From the NCBI GenBank assembly GCA_965216965.1, contig CBDCGX010000043.1, forward strand, positions 1-60,601: a stretch of 60,601 bases of DNA, in the 5' to 3' direction. The translations under genes were made by a program, and so were the position numbers. The stretch is from CBDAKK01 sp965216965. Lineage in GTDB: Bacteria; Spirochaetota; Spirochaetia; WTKD01; G963693115. Positions 27,122-35,302 of this stretch are shown here, in pieces; position 1 is the stretch's first letter; each line of letters begins with the position of its first letter. The notes beneath the pieces are model-generated. The model was not told the origin of the DNA and searched no databases. It was given only the letters and a program-made list of their open reading frames with translations.

Positions 27122-27540
27122 CTACTGATACTCAATATCAAAATCGACATGAGTTTCCTTACGAAGCATAGCCCCTTCAGAACACAAATTATGTACAGAC
27201 CTTTTTACAAAATGATTAATGATACTTCTATTGTATTTATCTACTCCTATAAGGATGAATTTTATATGTATAAATACAAAGGGCGATGCCTCTCCTTCTT
27301 GTTTCCGTTTCCCCTCTATAATTAAACTATAATATCTTCAAACGCTCTCCTTTGTTTGTAGAGCATACTTACAAAATCAAAAACAGCACACGATCCTATT
27401 GCATATAGCAATATCTGCATTGGTCTAAATCCTTTATTCTCGCCTCCTATCTCCGAACTTCCATCAATATGGATGATATTACTATCGTCTTCGCCCCTAA
27501 AATATACTTTTTCATTTTCTCTCGTAAGAATAACTTTCAT
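27122..27540 (-). pseudogene. OsmC family peroxiredoxin, frame broken in the middle
   Basis: Residues 1-72 (27540-27322) are a good OsmC N-terminal half with the first redox Cys in YAIGSCAVFDFVSML, ended by TAA. The rest of the family continues at once in the -1 frame: IIEGKRKQEGEASP, then the second Cys in HNLCSEGAMLRKETHVDF and a stop at 27122. Adding one T to the TTT just before the TAA would restore about 139 residues, the normal OsmC length. Without repair both cysteines cannot be in one chain. It may be an early pseudogene, a -1 frameshift site or a sequencing error. A -10-like TATTAT precedes the ATG by 6 bases. Confidence 0.8.
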
Positions 27541-27579
27541 TATTTTATTATAATATTTTTTATATATTCCCTTTATTGA

Positions 27580-27585
27580 TATACT
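27580..27585 (+). promoter_or_regulatory. extended -10 box of the GT4 gene
   Basis: TGATATACT, identical to the motif before the sugar-binding gene at 25861, ends 11 bases before the ATG at 27597. The predicted leader is about 5 bases with no Shine-Dalgarno. Confidence 0.45.
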
Positions 27586-27596
27586 AAATTAAGAAT

Positions 27597-28820
27597 ATGG
27601 AAAGAAAATATAATGTGGGAATAGTTATAGAAATCTTTTACCCTGAAATAAACGGTATCATCACAACGACCATGAATATCGCAGATAATCTCAAAAAACA
27701 AGGGCATCATCCCTTTATCTTAACTCCAAGAGTTCAAGGTTCTCCCAAAGAAGTAAAAGGAATAAAAGTCTATCATGTTCCAAGTGTGCCTATATTCTTA
27801 TACCCTGGACTTTGCTTACCCGCAGTAGGTGCAAAAAAATTTATACAATCAATACTACAAAAAGAACAATGCTCTATTATACATAGCACTGCTCCGTGGA
27901 ATACGTGTAAACTAGTTACAGACATTGCCCATTCTCTCTCTATTCCAAGCATACAAACAATTCACACTAACCTTCATTCAAATGAATATTTGCGCTACAT
28001 ATACCCTTTTGCAGGAAAAAATAAAAAGATAGATATTAGACTCCAAAAATGGGCGGCTCAATATCTTATCAATAAATACGCAAAATATGAGAAAACACTC
28101 ACTTGTCCCTCTATATCTATGACAAAATTCTTTCAAAATTGCTTCCCCAAAAAAAACATAATACATGTTTCAAATGGAGTTGATCTTTCTTTATTTACCC
28201 AGCACAATAAAACACTCATAGAAGAGATCGCCCCACCATTAAAAGACACTTCAAGAAAATATGCATTATTTATAGGAAGAATTGCAACAGAAAAGGCAAT
28301 TGATATATTGCTTAAAGCCGTTTCTATACTTCAGAAAAAACTCCCTACATTTCTTCTCGTTCTCATTGGTGATGGACCTCTTAGACAGAAATACCAAAGA
28401 AAAAGTTATACACTCAATATAATAAATAATATATATTTTGCAGGAAAGCATTCGCACGAGAAAGTATTAAAAAGTGGCATTATCAAAAATGCCCGTTGTT
28501 TTGTGACAGCTTCTACTTCAGAAGTACAATCAATGACCGTAATAGAAGCCATATGTTCCGAAACACCCTTAGTGCTTGCAAACCACCTTTCCATGAGAAC
28601 ATTTACAGGAAACGCTCCTCTATATGCAAACCCTAAAAGCCCACAAGATTTTGCTAGCGCACTGTATCATATAATGACAGATAATACTCTTTACGCAGAA
28701 AAAGTAAGTGCCATACTCCCCCTAAAAAAAGAGTTAGATGGAGAGCAAAATACCAAAAAATTCTTAGAAATATATGAAACATGTATAAAACACTCTCAAT
28801 ATAATAAAAAACAGGTATAA
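27597..28820 (+). CDS. family 4 glycosyltransferase, probably glycolipid synthesis
   Basis: A 407-residue GT-B enzyme. The N-terminus IVIEIFYPEINGIITTTMNIA and the C-terminal donor site (FIGRIATEKAIDILLKA, VLIGDGPL, then the EX7E-type SEVQSMTVIEA) place it in GT4. The N-terminal pattern resembles diacylglycerol glucosyltransferases and mannosyltransferases of membrane glycolipid synthesis, which would fit spirochaete glycolipids. The acceptor is not proven. It has an extended -10 box close to the ATG and is followed 62 bases later by csrA on the same strand. Confidence 0.88.
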   Translation: MERKYNVGIVIEIFYPEINGIITTTMNIADNLKKQGHHPFILTPRVQGSPKEVKGIKVYHVPSVPIFLYPGLCLPAVGAKKFIQSILQKEQCSIIHSTAPWNTCKLVTDIAHSLSIPSIQTIHTNLHSNEYLRYIYPFAGKNKKIDIRLQKWAAQYLINKYAKYEKTLTCPSISMTKFFQNCFPKKNIIHVSNGVDLSLFTQHNKTLIEEIAPPLKDTSRKYALFIGRIATEKAIDILLKAVSILQKKLPTFLLVLIGDGPLRQKYQRKSYTLNIINNIYFAGKHSHEKVLKSGIIKNARCFVTASTSEVQSMTVIEAICSETPLVLANHLSMRTFTGNAPLYANPKSPQDFASALYHIMTDNTLYAEKVSAILPLKKELDGEQNTKKFLEIYETCIKHSQYNKKQV

Positions 28821-28882
28821 TACCCCTTATCTTTGGAGATTTTTCTTCACGAAACCTTGATTTTATGATATTCTATAGGAAT

Positions 28883-29203
28883 ATGTTAATACTTTCTCGA
28901 AAAAAAGAAGAAGTCATTATTATTAATGATAAAATACGAATAAAAGTTGTTGATATAGGATCTGATGTAGTAAAAATAGGAATAGATGCTCCTAACTATG
29001 TGAAAATATATCGAGAAGAAATATGGAAGAGCATTCAAGAAGAAAACGTATTTGCAGCATCAAAAGATGGTGTGCCAACAGAAAGTATTGAATCAATCAA
29101 TAAACAACTTGCAAAACATATATCCAAAGAATCACAAGGTAAAACAAAGCTCACAAAAAATCAAGCAGAAGTAAAAGAAAATACCGACCCTGCTACCATA
29201 TAA
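28883..29203 (+). CDS. csrA: carbon storage regulator CsrA with a long C-terminal tail
   Basis: CsrA binds GGA motifs in mRNA leaders and controls flagellin and carbon-metabolism genes; in many flagellate bacteria it is antagonised by FliW. Residues 1-60 show MLILSRKKEEVIIINDKI and VKIGIDAPNYVKIYREEI, a complete CsrA core. The remaining 45 residues are polar, Lys/Glu-rich and probably disordered; classical CsrA is 60-75 residues. The ATG at 28883 is chosen because CsrA begins MLIL; an upstream ATG would add six residues. GGA lies 4 bases before the ATG, with TGATATTCT just upstream. No fliW is adjacent. Confidence 0.93.
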   Translation: MLILSRKKEEVIIINDKIRIKVVDIGSDVVKIGIDAPNYVKIYREEIWKSIQEENVFAASKDGVPTESIESINKQLAKHISKESQGKTKLTKNQAEVKENTDPATI

Positions 29204-29256
29204 CTAATACAACCCACTAACTTACTTCTCTTCTTCTTTCTTAAAAAAAGAAAATA

Positions 29257-30042
29257 TTACACTTCAGCTTTTATATAAAAGGGATCAGCATACTCATCAA
29301 GAATATGATTGTTTTGTTCAAAGCACAAAGTCCCAAGATGAAGTAGCTCTAACCCCACCTGTGGTATGGGACTAGAAGTAAAAACAATATACTCTCCAAG
29401 GAGCTTCTTATGATTTTTCTTTATATATACATACATATTATATATAGCAGTACCTACACATAGTAGTGGAGATTTATATGTTTGTTTGTATATGTGTAGT
29501 TTTGCAACTATTTCTTCAAATGTCATTTCTGTAATCTCGCTAAGATGCTGAGGCTGAAAATCTGTCATAAAAGAATCAGATATTGTATCCTTCGTATTAT
29601 TATACGTAGCAACATATGCTCTTTCTCTTCGAGAATCATGTATTATAAGCAATGGATGTTTTTCTCCTCTATATGAGTAAGCCCACAATTCATGTGTTTT
29701 TATACCCACAATAGGAATATTATATACTCCAGAAATACCCTTTAAAAAAGAAAGCCCTAATCGTAATCCGGTAAAAGAACCCGGCCCAATAACACAACAC
29801 AAAGCATTAAGATTACTATACAATTCCTTTACTGTATTTCTCATATTTTCTATTTCTTGAGAAAAAAAATCATTTCGCAATTGTGGTGATGCCAAAATAA
29901 AGTGGCTTATCTGCATTATCCATTGACTAGATATTGTATTATATGTACCCCACCCAATATGTGTATTATCACCGCTTGTATTTACAGAAAGAATTTTTAT
30001 ATTATCTAAGTCTTTTGTATTTTGCATGTTTGTACCTATCAT
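29257..30042 (-). CDS. tsaB: tRNA t6A37 synthesis protein TsaB
   Basis: TsaB partners TsaD and TsaE in threonylcarbamoyl-A37 formation on ANN-decoding tRNAs. The N-terminal strand ILSVNTSGDNTHIGW and the strong motif CVIGPGSFTGLRLGLSFLKG (near residue 95) are typical. The 261-residue length is slightly long, with a C-terminal extension past the usual domain. Starts at 30042 (TATATT 6 bases upstream) or 30027 (AGGT 6 bases upstream) are both possible. It follows tsaE by about 30 bases in the flagellar-cap operon and is convergent with csrA. Confidence 0.9.
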   Translation of the reverse strand: MIGTNMQNTKDLDNIKILSVNTSGDNTHIGWGTYNTISSQWIMQISHFILASPQLRNDFFSQEIENMRNTVKELYSNLNALCCVIGPGSFTGLRLGLSFLKGISGVYNIPIVGIKTHELWAYSYRGEKHPLLIIHDSRRERAYVATYNNTKDTISDSFMTDFQPQHLSEITEMTFEEIVAKLHIYKQTYKSPLLCVGTAIYNMYVYIKKNHKKLLGEYIVFTSSPIPQVGLELLHLGTLCFEQNNHILDEYADPFYIKAEV

Positions 30043-30072
30043 AATTACAATATAAAGCAATTATTTCTATGA

Positions 30073-30537
30073 TTAATGAGAAAATTCTATGGTAATATCT
30101 CTGCTCTTTTCATCTAGAATGTCTATATAAATAGAATAACATGAAGAAGCGTAGTCATTACTAGGCATTTTCTCTGCCCATTCTACAAAAACCACTCCTT
30201 GTTTTATATGTTCATCTATTTCATATAATAATATATCTTCTTTATTATCAATTCTATACAAATCAATATGAAAAAATTTATTTTCACACGAATAATATTC
30301 AGCAATAAGCACAAACGTTGGACTTGAAAACCCGCTAATATCAGCTCCCATAAGCGAAAGTGCATGCTTTACAAAGGCAGTCTTTCCTGCACCTACTTTC
30401 CCATAAAGGAATATAGGTGGATACATATTTTCTTTCATACTAATTATATTTTTGTAATGCTCTGTGAAAATAGTAATACATTCATATGTCTCAAAAATAT
30501 TACGTGTATTATGATGAAGAATAGTAGTTTTTTGCAT
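30073..30537 (-). CDS. tsaE: tRNA t6A37 synthesis ATPase TsaE
   Basis: TsaE is the small P-loop ATPase of the TsaBDE complex. Walker A is GKVGAGKT near residue 50, followed by SSPTFVLIAEY and the characteristic HIDLYRID and VFVEWAEKMP strings. The length (154 residues) is normal with the ATG at 30537; a longer reading would add 12 residues inside the upstream gene. It overlaps the unknown protein's 3' end by 29 bases and precedes tsaB, so the two t6A genes are translated together. tsaD is not in the window. Confidence 0.93.
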   Translation of the reverse strand: MQKTTILHHNTRNIFETYECITIFTEHYKNIISMKENMYPPIFLYGKVGAGKTAFVKHALSLMGADISGFSSPTFVLIAEYYSCENKFFHIDLYRIDNKEDILLYEIDEHIKQGVVFVEWAEKMPSNDYASSCYSIYIDILDEKSRDITIEFSH

Positions 30538-31426
30538 AGTTCGTATGTATTTTAATTTTAGGAGCAATTTCATATTCCATGATATCTCCTACAGTAACCC
30601 AATCTCTGACTTCAAGTGCATCTGCACATTCTACCAAAAAAGGCTGGATATCGCTCACAAATTTTTTGTGTAATATATCCCATTCTTTTGATACCTCTTG
30701 TTCCTTCTCTATACTCATAGAATACCCCTTCCCTGTAAGAACCTCTATCCAAAGACAAATAAGGTCTGTGCTTACAATAATATAATTTATTGCAAGATCT
30801 TCTTTTCCTGTATTTATAATTTCTGATATTTTCTCAATCTCTGGTATTTTCTTTATCATCATTTCATTTATCTCTCTAATATATTCTTGAGGATTACGTA
30901 CGCGAGTAATTTGTTTTTCTATGAGATCTATTATGGTATAAAGCATATTCTCTGCAAACTCGTTATACTGCAGTTTTCCTCTAAAAAAAGAGCACACTGT
31001 TATAATTTGTAAAAATATATTCTTTATGGGACGTTGCGATAACGGTACATGAAAGCAAAATTCATCAATATGCAATGCAAAGTGTTCTATATCTTCTTTA
31101 TGGATATTATACGCTTTAAGATCAACCGTAGACACATGTGCGTCTTGTGCTTGTTTTATACATTCTATAAGTGTTTGTAAATATTTCTGGGCTGTTTCAC
31201 ATTGATGCAAAAACGCAATGTATTCCTGATCAGCTTCTACATGAATTGCCTTAACATCAGACAAGCTCATATCATAAACGATATCTGTCTTATCGTTAAC
31301 AAGAATAGAAGTTATTGTGCCATTATGTTTTTTTACTTCTTCCGTAATGCTCTCTATAACCTGTTCAAGCGTTGTTTCATTCTCAAGAGTAAAGGACACC
31401 TCTTGTCCATTTATAAATAACTGCAC
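30509..31426 (-). CDS. unknown protein between fliD and tsaE
   Basis: A 305-residue soluble protein of unknown function. The first 70 residues look like a small beta-grasp (ubiquitin/ThiS-like) fold: MQLFINGQEVSFTLEN, then a helix and VNDKTDIVYD. The rest is almost all helical with amphipathic heptads. The start is GTG, 4 bases after the fliD stop, so translation is coupled to fliD. A gene in this place, between the flagellar cap and tsaE, fits a spirochaete. A flagellar-assembly role is inferred only from position. Confidence 0.75.
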   Translation of the reverse strand: MQLFINGQEVSFTLENETTLEQVIESITEEVKKHNGTITSILVNDKTDIVYDMSLSDVKAIHVEADQEYIAFLHQCETAQKYLQTLIECIKQAQDAHVSTVDLKAYNIHKEDIEHFALHIDEFCFHVPLSQRPIKNIFLQIITVCSFFRGKLQYNEFAENMLYTIIDLIEKQITRVRNPQEYIREINEMMIKKIPEIEKISEIINTGKEDLAINYIIVSTDLICLWIEVLTGKGYSMSIEKEQEVSKEWDILHKKFVSDIQPFLVECADALEVRDWVTVGDIMEYEIAPKIKIHTNYAKNYYSSS

Positions 31427-31430
31427 TTAT

Positions 31431-33455
31431 CTAATTACCATTATTATTAAATCTATCAAAAGCAGTAGACGCATCCTTAAGCTGGTTTATAGCACTTTCC
31501 ATTTTTCCAAACTTCTCTTTTAACTTTGCTTCGTATCTTTCTACCCTTTCACTATATTTTGTTATTTGTTCTTTGTTATCGCTTACACGCCTATTGATAG
31601 TTCTTTTACGTTGATAGATAGTTCCTCCAACACCTAAATAAGGCTTTACTTCGCCTGCAATTCTAAATGCAGCACCATTATCAATCACGCCATCTTCATC
31701 ATTATCTCCTCCAAACAAATGTTTAACTGCAAGTACTTTATTACTTATCATACTATCAAGTGTATTCTCATCTATATCAAGATATCTACTACTAAAAATA
31801 CTTGTATCTGTTCTCGCAAGATTTGCAGCAATACCAATAGATTTAAGAGTTGTAATTGTTTGGTCTACGGCATTCGCATATGGATTCACTGTAATACTAC
31901 GAAGCCTCACTACGAGCTGTAAAAGATTGAATTCTCTTACAAGTTTACCTATGTTTTTTTCTGCTTCTTTCCTTTTGCTATCTGAAGTGAAATTAAAATC
32001 ATCAAGCACGGTAGCATCTCGACCTGTATAAATTGTAAGTTCTCTCATAAGTTGATTGTATGATCCGACAAATCCAATGATTTTATTTTTTATGATATCT
32101 ACATCTTTTGATACACTTACGAGAACTTGTTCTTTTGAAGAACGTTTTAAAGACAGTGTAAGTCCCGGAATAATATCATTTATAGTGTTTGTTTCTCTTT
32201 CTATATCTATACCATCATATTCAATTATGGCATTCTGTGCTTGAGATAATGAACGAACAGGCAAAAGCTTATTCTCCCCCTTCTCCATGTTGCTTGCTAC
32301 AACTCTCTTAACTGCTAACACATACCCCGGAAAAGGATTAACAAGAACAAACGCCACTCTTCCTTCATTATCTTTTATCTTTTTAAGTGGTACAGAAAAA
32401 TTAAATTCATTATTAGGTATTAGACTCTCTTCTCTTTTTATGAAAAGCGGAGCATCATTCTGTAATGCCATAACAACAGCGAAATCTTTTTCCTCAATGT
32501 TTTCTAATCCCGATTGTGGGTGTATTCCTACTATTGTTATATCTTCTAATGTTGTTGAAAGAGCCTTGTCTACGGGGCTATAGAAATTATCTGAGATGTT
32601 TTTAAGCACATCAGATTGTTGTAACAATGAAGAAAAAGTAAATGTCACTGTAGCAGTTTGAGAGTTTTTTATGCTTTGAGGTATGTCTGCATCGATTATT
32701 ATTTTTGCAGCAGCACCTGGTTGTAACTCTAATGAATTGCCCTTGCCTTCTACAAACAGGGTCTCATCGCTTATATATGTTGTAATACTACGTTTAGTAA
32801 TAGGGAGCACAGTTATATTCTCCTTTTCTTCATACTCCTTTTGTAATCCTACTTTCCTTGAAAACAGTGCTGCTACACCACCAAGAAGAAGCGCATTCTC
32901 CTTTCCTTTTCTCTTGCTCTCAAGCAGTATTTGATACCCTTCATCTTGTGATTTCTGTTGTATCTTCCTTGCCTCTACAAATTCTTTTCCCTTCGTGTTA
33001 ATTCTTTCTATAAGAGAATCTATTGATTTTCCATTAAATGAAAAAGATACTTTCTCATCACCTACAGAAAATACATAATTTCCCCTTGGAGCCTTAAAAT
33101 CTTCGGGAATCGTTTTGCTAATCCACCTATCTGCACTTGCAAGTTGCTTTACAGTAAAAAAGTATTCTCCTTCTTCTATATTTCTCTGTGCCTCAGCAGT
33201 TAATACCTTTTCATCACTGCTTTCTACTAACCGTTCCGCAAAAGGGTTATTAAATCCATAAAGATCCTTTGCAAACGCTTCAAGTTGCTTCATTTTAGAT
33301 TCTATATTATTCCAAAGACGAACCTCTGTATTATACTTTTTAATTTCTTTTTCAAGTCTCTTAATTGGTCTTTTTTCTACTTCTACAAGGTCTTTTATAG
33401 CCTTGTTAACGTCTAAACCAGTAGAGCTTGTTTGTCCTGGTATTGCAATTTCCAT
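31431..33455 (-). CDS. fliD: flagellar filament cap protein FliD (HAP2)
   Basis: FliD caps the growing flagellar filament and folds exported flagellin at the tip. The N-terminus IAIPGQTSSTGLDVNKAIKD and the coiled-coil helix after it are typical; a C-terminal coiled coil (about 620-674) matches. At 674 residues it is much longer than the 450-500 of most bacteria, due to an enlarged middle domain, as in spirochaetes with periplasmic flagella. The ATG at 33455 has GAGG six bases upstream; a TTG four codons earlier is rejected. A sigma28-like -10 GCCGATTA lies 17 bases upstream. Confidence 0.94.
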   Translation of the reverse strand: MEIAIPGQTSSTGLDVNKAIKDLVEVEKRPIKRLEKEIKKYNTEVRLWNNIESKMKQLEAFAKDLYGFNNPFAERLVESSDEKVLTAEAQRNIEEGEYFFTVKQLASADRWISKTIPEDFKAPRGNYVFSVGDEKVSFSFNGKSIDSLIERINTKGKEFVEARKIQQKSQDEGYQILLESKRKGKENALLLGGVAALFSRKVGLQKEYEEKENITVLPITKRSITTYISDETLFVEGKGNSLELQPGAAAKIIIDADIPQSIKNSQTATVTFTFSSLLQQSDVLKNISDNFYSPVDKALSTTLEDITIVGIHPQSGLENIEEKDFAVVMALQNDAPLFIKREESLIPNNEFNFSVPLKKIKDNEGRVAFVLVNPFPGYVLAVKRVVASNMEKGENKLLPVRSLSQAQNAIIEYDGIDIERETNTINDIIPGLTLSLKRSSKEQVLVSVSKDVDIIKNKIIGFVGSYNQLMRELTIYTGRDATVLDDFNFTSDSKRKEAEKNIGKLVREFNLLQLVVRLRSITVNPYANAVDQTITTLKSIGIAANLARTDTSIFSSRYLDIDENTLDSMISNKVLAVKHLFGGDNDEDGVIDNGAAFRIAGEVKPYLGVGGTIYQRKRTINRRVSDNKEQITKYSERVERYEAKLKEKFGKMESAINQLKDASTAFDRFNNNGN

Positions 33456-33472
33456 ATTATACCTCAATATAA

Positions 33473-33480
33473 TAATCGGC
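33473..33480 (-). promoter_or_regulatory. sigma28-like -10 element of fliD
   Basis: GCCGATTA on the minus strand matches the flagellar sigma28 -10 consensus GCCGATAA at 7 of 8 positions. The expected TAAA about 15 bp upstream is poorly matched (TTGA). The implied transcript would start a few bases before the GAGG of fliD. FliD is a typical late, sigma28-dependent gene. Confidence 0.5.
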
Positions 33481-33631
33481 TTCCTATAAAAAACCTCAAT
33501 ATATATTTTTTATATAATTTAATGCTAAAACATCCTATAAAATGTAGCGTTCATACCATCTATACATTAGATTAGACACGCCAAGCAAGCATTACTATTT
33601 CTAAGAAAGCATTATTTCTTCAGCCTATCGT

Positions 33632-33888
33632 TTACAGCCCCCCTATAATGCCTCTTACCTCTAAATCTAGTTTCACACATTCACAACATATCAACTAACA
33701 CTGCCATCAAACGAACATGATAGCTGTTTTATTTCAAAACATTGAGATCTTATATACGTTATTTCTTTATATTTTCTTACAGTGCTTACGATAAAATTTT
33801 TAATACAATCATACTTCCTTTTTAAGATACAAACTCCTTTTCTCCCTTGTGGGTGAAGTGTCATTATCTTTTGTATGGAATCATTCAT
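33632..33888 (-). pseudogene. decayed DUF6958-like small protein
   Basis: From ATG 33888 the frame gives MTLHPQGRKGVCILKRKYDC and, later, EITYIRSQC and FDGSVS, resembling small (about 100-residue) proteins of the DUF6958 type. A TGA stands where the family has a Trp after FDGSV. The conserved C-terminus (CVKLDLEVRGII) continues in another frame and stops at 33632. Premature stop plus frameshift make decay likely. A TATAAT still lies 6 bases before the ATG. The family name is from memory of the motif and should be checked. Confidence 0.55.
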
Positions 33889-33918
33889 AGTATAATTATA
33901 ATACAAAAATAACATAAT

Positions 33919-34002
33919 TGCCGGAGACCGGACTTGAACCGGTACAGTATTTCTACCGCGGGATTTTAAGTCCCGTGTGTCTACCAATTTCACCACTCCG
34001 GC
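33919..34002 (-). tRNA. tRNA-Leu (anticodon TAA)
   Basis: The minus strand folds into a class II tRNA. The 7-bp acceptor stem is GCCGGAG/CTCCGGC, the D-loop holds GGTAGAC, and the anticodon stem CGGGA/TCCCG bounds loop CTTAAAA with anticodon TAA. There is a long variable arm, and the T-arm is ACCGG-TTCAAGT-CCGGT. The discriminator base is A; CCA is not encoded. TATAAT at 34015-34020 (minus strand), 12 bases upstream, is its likely -10 box. Confidence 0.95.
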
Positions 34003-34020
34003 AATTATTTAACTATTATA

Positions 34021-34723
34021 TCATATATCGCCTTTACGAGAAATATATTCTAAAAAAAACTGTATCTTATTACACACATCTTCAGGAATACCATGTCCAC
34101 CCCTTAAAATCATAAAACTCTACAAAAAGACTCCACTGCTTCCAAAAATCATATAAGTCTTCTCCCATATAGTATTCTAATACCATATCATCTCTTCCAT
34201 GGGCTATAAACACGGGCGGAAATAACTCTTTTTCACAAGATATGGCAATGTTTTCCCAACGCCTTTTATCTACAAGTGAAGATGAAAGCAAAACAAGTGC
34301 ATGAAGATGGACGCCCTTTTGTGCACATAGAAATGCAAATTCGCTTGCAACCATACCCCCCTGACTAAATCCAATTATTACAAGTGGGTTAGATAATAAT
34401 TTTCTTTCGGATAAAAGAATATATATATCTTGAGCAGCTTTCTCAATGTCTTTCACAGAAGAGTGGGGGAGTTGTTTCCACATGGTACCCTGAAGGGCTC
34501 TTTGTATAGTGCTTTCATCTTTAGGAAACCACGCATATCCATCATATCCCAAAACTGGCAATAAAGACACGGGAGCTTGTGGAATAATAGCATAGGGTAA
34601 TTGGGGGGTAAGTTGATAGAATACTGTAGATATATCATATGAGCTTGCTCCAAATCCATGAAGTATTACTCCTGTCTTTGTGTGTTCCTCTTTTTTTCCT
34701 ACTTCAATACAATGCGAAATCAT
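34021..34723 (-). pseudogene. carboxylesterase/phospholipase (LYPLA-like) with a C-terminal frameshift
   Basis: The first 207 codons encode an alpha/beta hydrolase of the acyl-protein-thioesterase/carboxylesterase type: VILHGFGASSYD, nucleophile GFSQGGMVASE, acid FIAHGRDDMV. The frame then runs into KGWTWYS and stops at 34082. Shifting one base at the GGGG run (34100-34103) gives FKGGHGIPEDVCNKIQFFLE, the normal end with the catalytic His, stopping at 34021. As written the enzyme lacks its His. It is the third gene of a run after the metal ATPase and DUF4386 genes. Decay, slippage or a base-call error are possible. Confidence 0.82.
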
Positions 34724-34747
34724 TATTTATAATCCATAATATTACAA

Positions 34748-35302
34748 TTATGCTATTTTTATTGCAGATACATTCAACCCTTTACCCATTAGCCATATTG
34801 CTAATACTACTTCATTTGACACTATTGGGAGATACAACATTTCTAACTTAGGAACAATTCCCATTACTTCTAATACATTCACTATTACTAACAAGATAGA
34901 TCCAACAACGCCCCACACTGATAACCATCGTGGAATACATTTTGATTTATATAGCAAACAATAAAACAGTAAGGCTGGCACGGCAAATATATAGCCATGA
35001 ACTAGATAGACCTTATCTCGTAGCATCAATAGTGGAGTAGTATGGATAAGAAATAAAATCCCCGCAATAACCGCAAATATCCCTTCAACGCCTTTTAAGA
35101 TAAGGTACCATAAAGACATTCTTTTGCCATAAGGTCTTAGAAACGGAAACATCAGCACTGCAATACCAATAACAGAAAGGCCGCTTATTACTTCTAAAAA
35201 CATTCCCAATATTTTTGCATCTGTATTGTTGGTTCCTAGTATGCTATATGCGAGTAAGATTAATATTCCTACTATTACTGCAGTCCTTCTGTTTTTATTC
35301 AT
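34748..35302 (-). CDS. DUF4386-like integral membrane protein
   Basis: A 184-residue protein with about six hydrophobic segments covering most of its length. HGYIFAVPALLFYCLLYKS and IPRWLSVWGVVGSILLVI match the DUF4386 pattern (a conserved loop after a central helix pair). Function is unknown. It overlaps the upstream metal ATPase gene by ATGA, so translation is coupled, and the esterase follows after 24 bases. The context suggests an accessory membrane protein, but a link to metal export is speculation. Confidence 0.75.
   Translation of the reverse strand: MNKNRRTAVIVGILILLAYSILGTNNTDAKILGMFLEVISGLSVIGIAVLMFPFLRPYGKRMSLWYLILKGVEGIFAVIAGILFLIHTTPLLMLRDKVYLVHGYIFAVPALLFYCLLYKSKCIPRWLSVWGVVGSILLVIVNVLEVMGIVPKLEMLYLPIVSNEVVLAIWLMGKGLNVSAIKIA

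Noticed and set aside
33632..33888. UGA read as tryptophan, suggested by TGA at a conserved Trp position
   Set aside because: Several intact genes here end in TGA at the family's normal C-terminus (gatA, PBP2, mreD), and this frame has a second lesion.
33691..33996. A 101-codon minus-strand frame running through the tRNA-Leu gene
   Set aside because: Its first part is the tRNA itself; only the piece from ATG 33888 resembles a protein and is listed as a pseudogene.
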